39,822 nucleotides of DNA, from positions 1-39,822 of the forward strand of contig AUXH01000112.1 of the NCBI GenBank assembly GCA_000482145.1, given 5' to 3'. Made by a program: the position numbers and the translations under genes. This stretch comes from Strigomonas culicis. Its lineage: Eukaryota > Euglenozoa > Kinetoplastea > Trypanosomatida > Trypanosomatidae. Numbering within the stretch: position 1 is the first letter of the stretch; each line of letters starts with the position of its first letter. The notes beneath the pieces were generated by a model. That model searched no databases and was not told where the DNA came from. It saw nothing but the letters and a program-made list of their open reading frames with translations. Positions 10,101 to 18,799 of this stretch are shown here, in pieces.

Positions 10101-10560
10101 GCGGCAAGAGCAGCTGCTCGTCGTCCACGAACACGGGCTCCGCCGCGCTGCAGAGGTACGTGTCTCGGTAGCTCAGCTCCGCGCGGCTCTCCCGCAGCGA
10201 CCAGAGATCCGTCAGCGCGCCCAAGGGGCCGCTGCGGCCGTCGCCGGGCTGCTTCGACACCGCCGCCTTGACGCGCGCCGTGTGGTACAGCCGCAGGCCC
10301 TGCTTGTGCGACGTCACAAGGGCGTCGTTGGCTAATGCGTAGGCGGCGATGTGCGAGCTGGGCAGCGGGTCCAGGACAAGGGGATAGAGGGCCCGCTTCG
10401 GTAGCGCATAGCGTGCCGGGAGCGGCTCCCACGTCCTCCATGAGACGGGCTCCTTCTGCTTTGGATTTAGTTTGCATTTGCGTTTTCGCCGCTTCCGGGG
10501 CTGCGCCGCCGTGTAACTCGTGGTGTCGTATGTCCTATAGCCTCCAAAGATGACGTTCAT
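7198..10560 (-). CDS. large conserved-type hypothetical protein, possibly nuclear
   Basis: Predicted 1120 residues; I do not recognise the family. A basic cluster at residues 21-36 (RKRRKRKCK) could be a nuclear localisation signal. Residues about 50-480 read as repeating short strands with aromatic and hydrophobic alternation, as in a beta-propeller, though no clear WD repeat is visible. About 500-790 is Ser/Pro/Ala-rich and likely disordered. The C-terminal 330 residues are helical and charged, with W-rich patches and a basic end. The codon before the ATG, at 10563, is GTG and was not used. The spacer to the PPR-like gene is only 223 nt. A propeller-type transcription or chromatin factor is a guess. 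Confidence 0.7.
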   Translation of the reverse strand: MNVIFGGYRTYDTTSYTAAQPRKRRKRKCKLNPKQKEPVSWRTWEPLPARYALPKRALYPLVLDPLPSSHIAAYALANDALVTSHKQGLRLYHTARVKAAVSKQPGDGRSGPLGALTDLWSLRESRAELSYRDTYLCSAAEPVFVDDEQLLLPHSRYFAVASGNDQSPHGVSVLSAAAHFHLSHTLHQHNKIVCLKFAHIALDPMKARHLTAVVVSIDELGGVALFNVERNSAVPLLAWPDAVDSDAAAAAGSRPTTTERLEASVLARLSALAQRRDADRYQLQDGLATGAALVGPCVQACVHCNNVFSDNALGTRAASPFTAMSLFVSSRGNDVEGEDADAVCPAAELRVTYLRFLWGAHGAVVLRERRVVDERAPHDVCDAGPVLYATPHRAGKALTVLVSRPGLQLEMRRGCTGESLGVLQLQGGPSRSPMEYLLQWAPLGRHHVLAAEAGEAVFCYAARTDSRTVLLVAVEATAEKASTEEAEDADDRLALESWLNEDSNTEVPPTVPTPHPARPPAAKAPAHLSVLYELFSPSNSPTTLTTEVEGAISFLFYPSQNSLLLFAQQEESFYRLPLPFREVLRTSQGDGGPPRPVVPLRAKEESSSGSGTVPSTAVAKAEDSLWDTTKRLTNMWTPSTSGWGGYFAPSRSSSTAAVEAAAPASTQPKASPAASVSRYDLNLARPLMSAMFQWSGGGDSRSVTVHEVTASGSHSAGADAPPSADERRVPSPSPQHAGAEGEGAPSPARDDVVAEEIVSLGTHRTRSGGARKRRQTRDTPRRSLAQQEAEAYLKNELAPHVEHQGSGVLQAVTTVSNADRLMRLAAVDEQLARNAISYVCEDECNALYFRFVDEVEALREAHARQEERRHIQQAVGRRLFGRRALLDLLQGRLPERFVAAVRELTRGRKETNNKRGLFDFPGYFASGVRPPHLVDLQERDKCFYELADLRLKQEKEIAALPLYETVTLHQNERACGPPGQRHWRAHDTFPFDDEEGNTVDMGFFNSSADRTRKGLWEWAASAEEEHISPVGSPTNKRTVLVARELRDWVAGPWMYATRWPSVQELQRGTFEWQREESASSVVRSRTLRRRRVNLKAKKTKEAMEKKHLEALQALRAELGL

Positions 10561-11585
10561 CACTTGCGGTTAACAAAACAAAAACGTTTTTCTTACTAAT
10601 AATTTACTTATTTAAGCGATACGTATAAAACCAATGTGTTAACCGGAGAAAAAAAAATGATAGTTGAAATCCCCGCCTTAGCAATGCGAGTAAGGCATCG
10701 ACAATTTGCTTGTCGTGAGGAAAAAAGAAACAATGCAATACCTATAATACAATGCGTAAATGAAAGACAGGTAAAGGAGAGAGAGAGAGTAGAAGAAGAT
10801 ACTCCATCACACAACAAGGACGGACATACACATGAGAAAAGGCACAGAGATTACTTCTTTCACACCATAGATTGGTATTGTGATACCTGCATTTCTGTTT
10901 TTGTTTAGATCGTTTCATTCACAGTGACAAAAATAATGAACTAAAAGACAGAACAGATATAAATGAACTAGATGTATCCTTTTTTTGTTTTCCTTAGCGC
11001 ATGCAGAGAATCACTTGCAATGTGTAAATAGAGCGTGTTGGCACATATCGAAAAAGCAACATGGATGAGTAACACTAAAAAAAGTACATCCTATCCAAAG
11101 AAAAAAAAAGAATGTAAACAATTAGAATTGCATTATCTATTCCCACAACATGAATAGAGAGCCATATTTTCTTTCCTTTGGGTGTGAAAAATGAGCGATA
11201 TGAGGAAAACATGGATGAACAAGAAAAAAAAGGGAAAGCATCTTCTCATGACCGTGCGTACGTCACGGTCAGCTACGGTGATTTGTCTTTCCCTTTCATT
11301 CCTTATTGTCTTTCATACACAAAGGAGCAAAACGAACATACATGTATTTGCGCGGTCTAAACTTTTATTTTTGCTACACGGGTAGATTCACTCTGTAAAA
11401 ACAGAATCAAAAGAAAAAAAAACGATGTTAGTTTTATTGTATTAGAAAGACACTCGATATAGAATCTCCTCTTCTCCTATCAACACTTCCAACGTGCTGT
11501 CATGCACCCCACCCACCACCTAGTTGGGTGAGGTAACAGGAACGAGACAAAAGGAAAGAGGCCAGAGTTAAGTATATCGTGCTCC
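10561..11585. other. long spacer, probable 3' UTR of the last calpain-like gene
   Basis: At 1025 nt this is the longest gene-free stretch in the window. It is AT-rich with A-runs and has only short open frames of low-complexity composition. Candidate acceptors for the gene at 7198-10560 are AG at 10597-10596, 10593-10592 and 10564-10563; the last would leave only 2 nt of leader. A GC-rich perfect hairpin lies at 11249-11271 (separate entry). No tRNA, snRNA or repeat family is recognised. Confidence 0.5.
11249..11271. repeat. perfect 8-bp inverted repeat (hairpin)
   Basis: Arms TGACCGTG (11249-11256) and CACGGTCA (11264-11271) are exact reverse complements around the 7-nt loop CGTACGT. It sits in otherwise AT-rich sequence about 315 nt past the stop codon of the calpain-like gene at 11586-13934, so on the transcript it would be a GC-rich stem-loop in the 3' UTR. 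Confidence 0.6.
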
Positions 11586-13934
11586 TCAATCCTCATACAC
11601 ACCGAACTCGCGGATGCGGTCATCCTTCAGCTCCGTGCCGACCAGCTCCGTCGGCTGGCGAGGGTTGCGGATCTGGTAATCCGTGGCAACATCCTCCACC
11701 ATGCCCGCGGGCACGAAGGACGGCATGTTACTAAACACCTTGCAGTTGCGGTCCATCTTCACAAACTCCACCTTCATACCGTTCCCGACGTACGTGTCCG
11801 GCAGGAAGCCGATGACGTACGGCGCGGACACGCCCATATCGTGCACACGCGGCACGATGTAGTACGGGCAGTCCTCCGGCACGAAGGTGTACCGCATCGC
11901 CACGTCGCGCGAGAAGTTGAACTTGAGCTGGCGGTCCGGCTTCTCGACGAGCGAGTTGCTCGTGCAGTCGAGCTTCTGCTTCTTGCCGGCGCGCTTGAAC
12001 ACGCTGAGCAGCAGCGCATTGTACTCCGCGTCCTTCTCGTCGCGCTCGTCCACCTGCGTGAGGACGATGTAGGCCTCGACGGGGTCCGCGACGTTGATCT
12101 CGAGGCTGACGGACGGCGCGCCGTTCACAAAGGCGCCGCGGATGCGGTAGTCGAACCACGGCGACCGGAGGTGGCAGCAGCCGCCGCCGCAGAAGATGTT
12201 GAGGCAGTCCCTCCAGTCCATCCAGAAGGTGCGGTCCGTGTCGGTGGGGCTGCCGCCGTCGCGGAAGCAGCGGCTGCGCACCTGCTGGTACTTGTCCCAG
12301 CGCGTGTCCGTCTTGCTCCACGCGCCGTTCCACTCCTCGCCGCTGCCCCACGGGTTGCGCAGCTGCACGAGCCGCAGCTCCATGTCCTGGAAGTACTGCA
12401 CCTGCAGCACCGCGTAGCCGTGGTGGAGGCGCAGGCCCATCTTCTCGTACTTGGACTCTAGCTCCGGGTTCGCGCTCACGACGTTCGCGTTGCCGAAGGT
12501 CTCGCCGCCGTCGGAGGGCGTGCAGAGCACCTGTAGGTAGCCGCTATCGAAGTACTGGAGCATCTCCTGGAAGATGGTGTCCTCGCCGCGCTTGCTCTCC
12601 TCCCAGAACCCGTCGTAGCGGGTGATGGGGAAGCCGGTCAGCTCCGTGAGCGGCTCCAGCGGGTCGCCGCTCGCGATGTTCGCGTACGAGCCGTGCACCT
12701 TCGCGTAGGTCTTCTCCAGCAGCGCGACCCACATGCGGCGCACGTCGACGGAGCAGCGCGAGAACTCGGGGCCGTCGCGCGTGGCCGGCAGGTAGTCGTC
12801 CAGCAGCACCGGCAGCCACCAGCCGTTGAGGTTCACGGTCGCCCAGTAGGCCCCGATCGCGCGCTCCACCTTGCCGTTCGCGGCGCTCACCGGGTGGCGG
12901 AAGATGTCGTGGAGGCGGTCCTCGTGCTCTGCGAGGCACGCCATGGCGGACACGAGGTACGTGTCGCCGATCGAGCCGTGCGTCACCTGCGACGGCAGGA
13001 TGTCGCGGCGGAAGAGCCGCACCTCCTTGAGCGCCTCCGCCGGGATCCAGGTCGACGGGCGGTACCACGGGATGAAGCGCGGGAGGTACGTGTCCAGGTC
13101 GGGCCGGTAGAGTGAGTAGTCGCACGGCCGGAAGTCGCAGTCGACGTACTTGATCTCGTTCTGCTCGCAGTGCAGCAGCACCTGCTCCTCCGTCAGGTCC
13201 TCCTCCGCGCAGCCGATCGCGTCGGCGAGCTCGGCGATCTGGTCGGCGATGGTGTCGTTCACCTCGCCGTACATCTCCTCGCGCTTCTCGTCGCTCAGCG
13301 GAACCGCCTTCGCGCTGCACTTGAAGCCGTTGATCTTGCCGCCGACCAGCCTCGACGTCGCTCCCGGGAACACCACCAGCGAGGCGGCAAACTCGTTGTT
13401 GTTCTGCACGAACATCTCCACGTCCTCGCCGGGCTCTAAGTCGGACTTGGCGCCGAAGGTGAACTTCACGTGCATCTCATACTTGTCCGAGTCGTTGTAG
13501 TAGTACCACGTGCCATCCGCGGCCACCACCTTGAACAGCATGCCGTTCTCGAACACCGGCGTCACATCGCCCTCGATGCTAGGGCCGCTGAGGTGGTACT
13601 GGATACCGTTCTTGTCCTTGCCGCGCGTCTTCTCCGACAGGTTCAGCACCGTCGTGTCGATCGTCTTGTCCTCGAACTCATCGCACTCCTCGTCGTTGAC
13701 GTACGGCGGCGGCAGGTCGCGGCGGGGCTCCACGTGCTTCTTGCCGCTGTCGCCGTCCTTCTGCAGTTTGCGCATCCGCTTGATGTCGTCCATGTTGCGC
13801 GGCAGCAGATCCGGCAGAGGGGTGGGCACGCGCACAGGATGCATTGCGTCGTCCTGCTCGGCGCGGGGGAGCGGCATCGTGTAGTTCGGGGGATAGTCCA
13901 CCGGCTCCGGAGCCTTGTTGTAGGTAGCGGTCAT
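11586..13934 (-). CDS. calpain-like protein, catalytic Cys replaced by Thr (T-H-N)
   Basis: Predicted 782 residues, sixth and last calpain-like gene in transcription order. Order of parts: a Pro-rich, polar N-terminus (1-110); a DUF1935-type beta domain (about 115-215, with WYYYNDSDKYEM); a CysPc-like protease fold (about 270-590); and a domain III-like C-terminus. The active-site cysteine of GDCWL is Thr325 (GDTYL; codon ACG read at 12962-12960), while His505 (HHGYAV) and Asn527 (RNPWG) remain. Classical cysteine-protease activity is therefore unlikely, although the pocket may be kept. No N-terminal acylation signal is present. Related trypanosomatid proteins are mostly cytoskeletal or membrane-associated; the role here is inferred only from the family. 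Confidence 0.93.
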   Translation of the reverse strand: MTATYNKAPEPVDYPPNYTMPLPRAEQDDAMHPVRVPTPLPDLLPRNMDDIKRMRKLQKDGDSGKKHVEPRRDLPPPYVNDEECDEFEDKTIDTTVLNLSEKTRGKDKNGIQYHLSGPSIEGDVTPVFENGMLFKVVAADGTWYYYNDSDKYEMHVKFTFGAKSDLEPGEDVEMFVQNNNEFAASLVVFPGATSRLVGGKINGFKCSAKAVPLSDEKREEMYGEVNDTIADQIAELADAIGCAEEDLTEEQVLLHCEQNEIKYVDCDFRPCDYSLYRPDLDTYLPRFIPWYRPSTWIPAEALKEVRLFRRDILPSQVTHGSIGDTYLVSAMACLAEHEDRLHDIFRHPVSAANGKVERAIGAYWATVNLNGWWLPVLLDDYLPATRDGPEFSRCSVDVRRMWVALLEKTYAKVHGSYANIASGDPLEPLTELTGFPITRYDGFWEESKRGEDTIFQEMLQYFDSGYLQVLCTPSDGGETFGNANVVSANPELESKYEKMGLRLHHGYAVLQVQYFQDMELRLVQLRNPWGSGEEWNGAWSKTDTRWDKYQQVRSRCFRDGGSPTDTDRTFWMDWRDCLNIFCGGGCCHLRSPWFDYRIRGAFVNGAPSVSLEINVADPVEAYIVLTQVDERDEKDAEYNALLLSVFKRAGKKQKLDCTSNSLVEKPDRQLKFNFSRDVAMRYTFVPEDCPYYIVPRVHDMGVSAPYVIGFLPDTYVGNGMKVEFVKMDRNCKVFSNMPSFVPAGMVEDVATDYQIRNPRQPTELVGTELKDDRIREFGVYED

Positions 13935-14384
13935 TGTTAGAGAGCAATGGCCTGCTTATAATGAAAAAAAAACAAATAGAAAGAAAATAAAAACGAATCA
14001 AGACACTACTTGAATTTGATAGCGGAATGCAAAAAAAAAAAAAGAAGACCGAGAAAGAACCAGAAAGTTACGGAAGAAAAAAGCAGAAAGTGTGAATGTA
14101 CTATAAATGATTGTTTAATAGAGAACAATAGCTACGCTTGCTTACTTTTCTATTCTGCATCATAGACAAGTTGATTTCCTTTGGGGAGTAGTTTCATACT
14201 ATGTAAACACTTTTTTAGTATACACAGGCACATATTTAAAAAACAAATACAAAATATATATGAAAACATGTATACGATTTATGTAAAAAAAAAAATAACA
14301 TAGGCAGGAGTAGCAAAAATATATATCCAAAGCTGAAAAACGTGTAAAGAACAAAGAGCTTCACGCTATGCAGCTCTGTAGCCA
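13935..14384. other. intergenic spacer between calpain-like genes
   Basis: Spacer of 450 nt, very AT-rich. The left end carries the acceptor of the T-H-N gene; the remainder (A-runs near 14030 and 14285) is presumably the 3' UTR of the H-R-N gene. No other feature is seen. Confidence 0.55.
13955..13995 (-). promoter_or_regulatory. predicted trans-splice acceptor, tandem AG, calpain-like T-H-N gene
   Basis: A T-rich minus-strand tract ends in ATAAG (AG at 13956-13955) followed directly by CAG (AG at 13953-13952), so two acceptors lie three bases apart. Leaders would be 20 or 17 nt. Confidence 0.6.
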
Positions 14385-17300
14385 CTAGGCGCAGGGCTCG
14401 TCCGCCGCGTACGCCTCGTCTTCGAATACGTGGTCTACGATGCACTCTCCCTTCTCGTCCGAGAACCCGCTCTTTCCGCGTAGCTGATAGTCTGCCTCGA
14501 TCGCTTCTGTCGATCCAAGCAAGAACTTATCCGCATTTTGAAACACGGCGCACGTCGGACTGACCGTCTTGAAGCGCACCTCCAGGTCGCCCAGGCCCGC
14601 CGGCTTGTCCGAGAGGAAGCTCAGCACAAACGGGATGTCGGTGGCGTCCGGGTGGCAGCGGAGGTAGCTCGGGTCCATCTGCGGTATCACGTAATACGGT
14701 TGCGTGCTCTTCGCAAAGGATGCCTTGATGGACACGTCGGACGCCTTCACGAAGGTGAGCTTGCCGGCGAGGCACTCGATGTCATCGCACGCGCGGGCGG
14801 CCACCTCGAACTTGTCCCGCTGCCCGACCGACGCGCGCGCGACCGTGAGCGTCGTGGGGCACACCTCGCCCCGCGTGAGAAAGGAGTTGGACACGTTGCC
14901 GTTCTCGTCGAAGTGGTCCTGCACGCTCTTCAGCGTCAGTGTGAGGTAGCCCTCCACCTTCGCGTGGGCCACGATCTCCAGCGCCAGCGCGGGGTAGCCG
15001 CCGAGAAACGCGCCCCGCACGCGGTACTGCTGCCACTTCCATGCCGTGTAGCAGACGCCGCCGCCCTCGAAGGCGCGCAGCGCCTCGTCCCACTGGATCC
15101 ACATGGTGCCCTTGCGCTCGTCCTTGCTGGTCTTCTCCCGCGACAGCGCGTTCGCCATGCGGATCGACGCGCCGCCCATCGACATGCTCATGTCGGGCTG
15201 GTCGTACCACGCCGTGTACTTCCAGCGCTTCATGCGTTCCGCCTGTGCGTTGCACTGGCTCTCCCACGTCCACGGGTTCTTGAGGCGCACCATGCGCAGG
15301 TCCAGCTCCTTGTACAGCGCCGCGTCCGTGATGAAGTACACGCGGCCGGGCAGGAACTGCGGCATGATGCCGTTCACAGGCCGAAAGCGCGACGAGCGCA
15401 GCCGCAGCAGGTCCGTCTCGCTCGCGTTGCCGTCCTCCTCCGTGGGGGTGAAGATGGCGATGAGGAAGCCCGCCGCGATGCACTTCTGCAGGTACACGAA
15501 GAGCCGCTTTGCCTCCACCTCGCCCGTCTCCTTCTTGGCCGCCTGCCACGACGCCGTGATGTAGCGGAACGGGTAGCCGGTGAAGGCGCTGATCGTCTCC
15601 ATCAGGTCCGCGATGCAGGTGGTGGAGTAGGAGCCGAGGCTCTTCGCGTAGGCCTTCTCCAGCAGGGAGACCCACAGCCGCCGCGGGTCGGCCGGGCAGC
15701 GCGCGAAGAGGGGGCCCTTCATGCACGCCGGCAGGTAGTTGTCCACGTAGATGGTCGTCCACCAGCCGTTCCGCACGAGACGCACCGTGAAGGCGCCGAC
15801 GGCGCGCTCCTGCTTGCCGCTGTGGGCGCTGACGGGGTGGCGGAACATCCACCGCACGTGGTCCGGCGACAGCGCCACGGCGGCGATCGACGCGACGACG
15901 GTGTGGTTCAGCAGGTCGCCCTGGCGCACGAGGTGGCAGGAGATCTCGCCGCGGAAGAGCCGGGCCTCCCCGACCTGCGTCAGGTGGAGGTAGTGCTCCG
16001 GCCGCCGCCACGTGAGGGTCGGCACCTTCACGAGGTCCATCTCCGCGCGGTACAGCGACTTGGCGCACGGGCGAAAGGTGAGGTCCGTGAAGCGCTGCTT
16101 CTTCCGCACGCAGGACCGGAGGAAGACCGCCTGGTCCGTCGCCTTCTCCCACTGCCCCAGCGCCTTCCGCGCGGCGGCGATCTCCTCGTTGACGACGGTG
16201 ATGCACCGCTTCACGGAGGTGGAGATGAAGTCGTCCGGCGTGAGCACCGCCTTCGCCGAGACGGGTGGCAGTCGGCCGCCAATCCCGCCGATCATGAAGT
16301 TCGTCTCCTCGGGCAGCACCGCGATGGCGATCTCCTTCTCGCCGGCGCGGCCGCCCTCCGCGTCGGACACGATCGCGCGCTCGTTCACGCGCTCGCACCC
16401 CTTCAGCACGTAGCGCACGCGCACCATCATGATGTGGCGCACCGTGTCGTTGTAGAAGTAGTAGTCGCCGTTGTCATCGATGATGCGATACAACATGCCC
16501 TCTTTGAACACCTTGCTAACAAAGCCGGATACGCTCGGCTCGCCAAACTGAAACTTGGTGTCAAACGGGTACGCCATGTCGTTGCAGCTGTAGTCGTCAA
16601 ACTCGTCCTCCTCCGAGGGGATCTCTTCCGCGGAGTGGGACAACTCATTGAGCTCAACGGTCGCTTCCGTCACGAGGCCACTCGACCCCGGCGGGCCACT
16701 CTCGCTCCCACTACACACACTCCCACCGAGGATACGCTCTTTCTTCATGAGCAAATCGTTACAGATGGTTCGCGTCTGCTCAAACGCGTGCAGCTCCGGC
16801 TTCTCGCGGAGGTAATCGTAAATCACATGGAGCACCTCCGGGTCGGAGACGGACCTCACAAAGTCAATGAGACGCTCTTCGCTCATATCGACGTTGGAAA
16901 CGGACACACTCTTTTTGGGGGCGGACGGCACCCGCTTAGGATTCATCTCGCGCAGCTGGGCTCTCTTTTGCGCATTCACGCTCCGCACGACGGCGAGGGC
17001 GGAGGGCTGGCGTACGTCGTTCACGGCCGGCAAAGTTGCTTCTGCCCTCGGCACCGCGCCAGGGATCTTACTGACTTGGGGGGCGGGCAGGGACGGCAGC
17101 ACCGTCGGTGACGGGGTGACCTTCTTCACCGTGCGCCTCACGTCCGAAGGCACCTCCTCCTTCTTCGCCTCCGCGGGGCCTTCCGAGGCAAATACGACAT
17201 CACTCGATGGGACGGTCGAACAGCGTCTCGTGGGTGACCCCGACGCTTCCTCGGAGGCTGTCCCCGCCCGCTTCGAGGATGACTCGACGCTTCCCTGATC

Positions 17301-18293
17301 CCCGGCGAAGATGAAAGTCTCTGTTTTTGAATTTGATCCCTTTCGTCGCATCGATGGCGGCGACGATGCCTCCTCGTCCGTCGTGACGTACGACATGATG
17401 CTTGCGCGGCTCTTGCCACCGTTGTTGGTGGGTCTCCTCGTTCTTTGCTTTTTACGCGCGTTAGATATCGGGTTTGTGAGCGAATCATCGTTCGGACTAT
17501 CATGGAGCATTTTAATCTTGGGGAAAGTGAAAACATTTGCATCGTTCTCTTGAAATAGACTCGGGCGCTTCTCGTTTGGCAGCGCGTCGGAATCCTTCAA
17601 CGGTGACTGCGCATCTCCGGCATCCTGAGCGTTGTCCGTAGACTGGACCATCACGTGATCGAGGGGCACACAGGTGGCCGCCACTGGGAGCACCTTAATC
17701 ACTCCTTCCGACGCCACGGACACGCTCTCCGACGTCTCCGGCGCGATGCGCTGAATCCGCCCCTGCCCGCGCGGGATGACGGCGACCGGCGAGGACGACT
17801 CCATCGTGTCCTTGCTCAGCTCGCGGCGCACGAGGGTGAAGAGATCCTCATTCGCGCTGTTCCTCACGCCGCTCGGCTTACGCGGACCGAGCACGTTGTT
17901 GTTGTTGTTATTGTGGCTGAGCTGGCTGAACGTGTCCGACGGCTCCTTGCGGGGTAAGGGTGGCTTTTGCCCCGCGCCCCCCTCATCCAGACCGGCCGTG
18001 GGGGCTCCCATCGGTATTCGATTCACCTGCTCTATCACTCGTTTTTTGGGGAAATAGTCCCGCACGTTTTGCCGGCTGGTGCCGGTAAAGGTGTCTACGG
18101 TGCCGCTGAGCTCAGAGCGGAGAAAGGTAGACTGGGAGCTGCCGAAATCGGCATGCGAAACCTCGGAGAAGGGAATCGACTGCATACTCTCCCAGTTGAG
18201 AGCCGCCCAGTCGCCCTCCACCAGGGCGCGGTCGTAGTCCAGCAACTCGTCCTCCGACGACGACAGAGCCAATGCTTCTGTCTGTCGCGGCAT
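14385..18293 (-). CDS. calpain-like protein with long disordered N-terminus (H-R-N)
   Basis: Predicted 1302 residues, the largest member of the array. Residues 1-570 are Ser/Pro/Glu-rich and look disordered; they include six Asn in a row (128-133), several basic clusters and one helical stretch (about 472-520). A DUF1935-type domain (about 575-685, YYFYNDTVRH) follows, then a CysPc-like fold (about 735-1100) and a domain III-like end. At the three catalytic positions it has His797 (QGDLLNHTVV for QGNLGDCWL), Arg984 (PGRVYF for GHAYSV) and Asn1006 (KNPW), so it should be inactive as a calpain. The surrounding fold residues (GWW, LEKAYAK, GSYS) are kept, arguing against a decaying pseudogene. 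The ATG at 18293 is 21 nt past a good acceptor. Confidence 0.92.
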   Translation of the reverse strand: MPRQTEALALSSSEDELLDYDRALVEGDWAALNWESMQSIPFSEVSHADFGSSQSTFLRSELSGTVDTFTGTSRQNVRDYFPKKRVIEQVNRIPMGAPTAGLDEGGAGQKPPLPRKEPSDTFSQLSHNNNNNNVLGPRKPSGVRNSANEDLFTLVRRELSKDTMESSSPVAVIPRGQGRIQRIAPETSESVSVASEGVIKVLPVAATCVPLDHVMVQSTDNAQDAGDAQSPLKDSDALPNEKRPSLFQENDANVFTFPKIKMLHDSPNDDSLTNPISNARKKQRTRRPTNNGGKSRASIMSYVTTDEEASSPPSMRRKGSNSKTETFIFAGDQGSVESSSKRAGTASEEASGSPTRRCSTVPSSDVVFASEGPAEAKKEEVPSDVRRTVKKVTPSPTVLPSLPAPQVSKIPGAVPRAEATLPAVNDVRQPSALAVVRSVNAQKRAQLREMNPKRVPSAPKKSVSVSNVDMSEERLIDFVRSVSDPEVLHVIYDYLREKPELHAFEQTRTICNDLLMKKERILGGSVCSGSESGPPGSSGLVTEATVELNELSHSAEEIPSEEDEFDDYSCNDMAYPFDTKFQFGEPSVSGFVSKVFKEGMLYRIIDDNGDYYFYNDTVRHIMMVRVRYVLKGCERVNERAIVSDAEGGRAGEKEIAIAVLPEETNFMIGGIGGRLPPVSAKAVLTPDDFISTSVKRCITVVNEEIAAARKALGQWEKATDQAVFLRSCVRKKQRFTDLTFRPCAKSLYRAEMDLVKVPTLTWRRPEHYLHLTQVGEARLFRGEISCHLVRQGDLLNHTVVASIAAVALSPDHVRWMFRHPVSAHSGKQERAVGAFTVRLVRNGWWTTIYVDNYLPACMKGPLFARCPADPRRLWVSLLEKAYAKSLGSYSTTCIADLMETISAFTGYPFRYITASWQAAKKETGEVEAKRLFVYLQKCIAAGFLIAIFTPTEEDGNASETDLLRLRSSRFRPVNGIMPQFLPGRVYFITDAALYKELDLRMVRLKNPWTWESQCNAQAERMKRWKYTAWYDQPDMSMSMGGASIRMANALSREKTSKDERKGTMWIQWDEALRAFEGGGVCYTAWKWQQYRVRGAFLGGYPALALEIVAHAKVEGYLTLTLKSVQDHFDENGNVSNSFLTRGEVCPTTLTVARASVGQRDKFEVAARACDDIECLAGKLTFVKASDVSIKASFAKSTQPYYVIPQMDPSYLRCHPDATDIPFVLSFLSDKPAGLGDLEVRFKTVSPTCAVFQNADKFLLGSTEAIEADYQLRGKSGFSDEKGECIVDHVFEDEAYAADEPCA

Positions 18294-18314
18294 TGCTCGG
18301 CTAACCTGATTAAA

Positions 18315-18335
18315 CTGTAGTATAACAAAGAAAAA
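18315..18335 (-). promoter_or_regulatory. predicted trans-splice acceptor, calpain-like H-R-N gene
   Basis: Minus-strand TTTTTCTTTGTTATACTACAG with the AG pairing with 18316-18315; predicted leader 21 nt. Confidence 0.6.
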
Positions 18336-18637
18336 CTAAAACGAATACAATACCCTATAATGGATAAAGACAAACCTGCGTGAAGGTCATGAAGAAAGAA
18401 GGGACAAGGAGAATGGAATTCGTAATGGCACCTGATTCGCCCAAGATTACGCAACGCCCAGGAAATGAAGCTGCACGTAGCATCGGATACTCGGTGCTCT
18501 CCTTCAGATTTACAGTCAGTAATAAACAGAGAAGAAAAGGAACAAAGAATAACAGTAAAAAAAAAACCATTTTGTACATGAACGCTATAATTGTTCAATG
18601 GAAAACAGTAAGAGAAATTATAGAACAAGCAATTGAA

Positions 18638-18640
<3 letters not shown>

Positions 18641-18669
<29 letters not shown>
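18641..18669. repeat. (AT)n dinucleotide microsatellite
   Basis: Uninterrupted alternating AT for 29 nt, located between two calpain-like genes in the presumed 3' UTR of the upstream-transcribed one. Confidence 0.9.
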
Positions 18670-18673
<4 letters not shown>

Positions 18674-18799
18674 CAGGTACTCAACAACATAATGAAACCT
18701 TCATACATCGATAATGTACAGGTATAAAGCTCATTAAAAGCACAACTGCTGTATGAGTTTGCATAAAAGGAAAATATATAGGGACATTGGGGGCAACCA

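Larger units (their letters stand above)
18294..18799. other. intergenic spacer with AT microsatellite
   Basis: Spacer of 506 nt. Its left end is the leader and acceptor of the H-R-N gene; most of the rest is presumably the 3' UTR of the calpain-like gene at 18800-21283, with an alternating AT tract. No gene is seen. Confidence 0.55.

Noticed and set aside
14538..17111. 857-codon open frame on the plus strand
   Set aside because: It lies wholly antisense to the calpain-like H-R-N gene, is Arg/His/Val/Leu-rich like a mirror of GC-rich codons, and shows no domain. All supported genes are on the minus strand.
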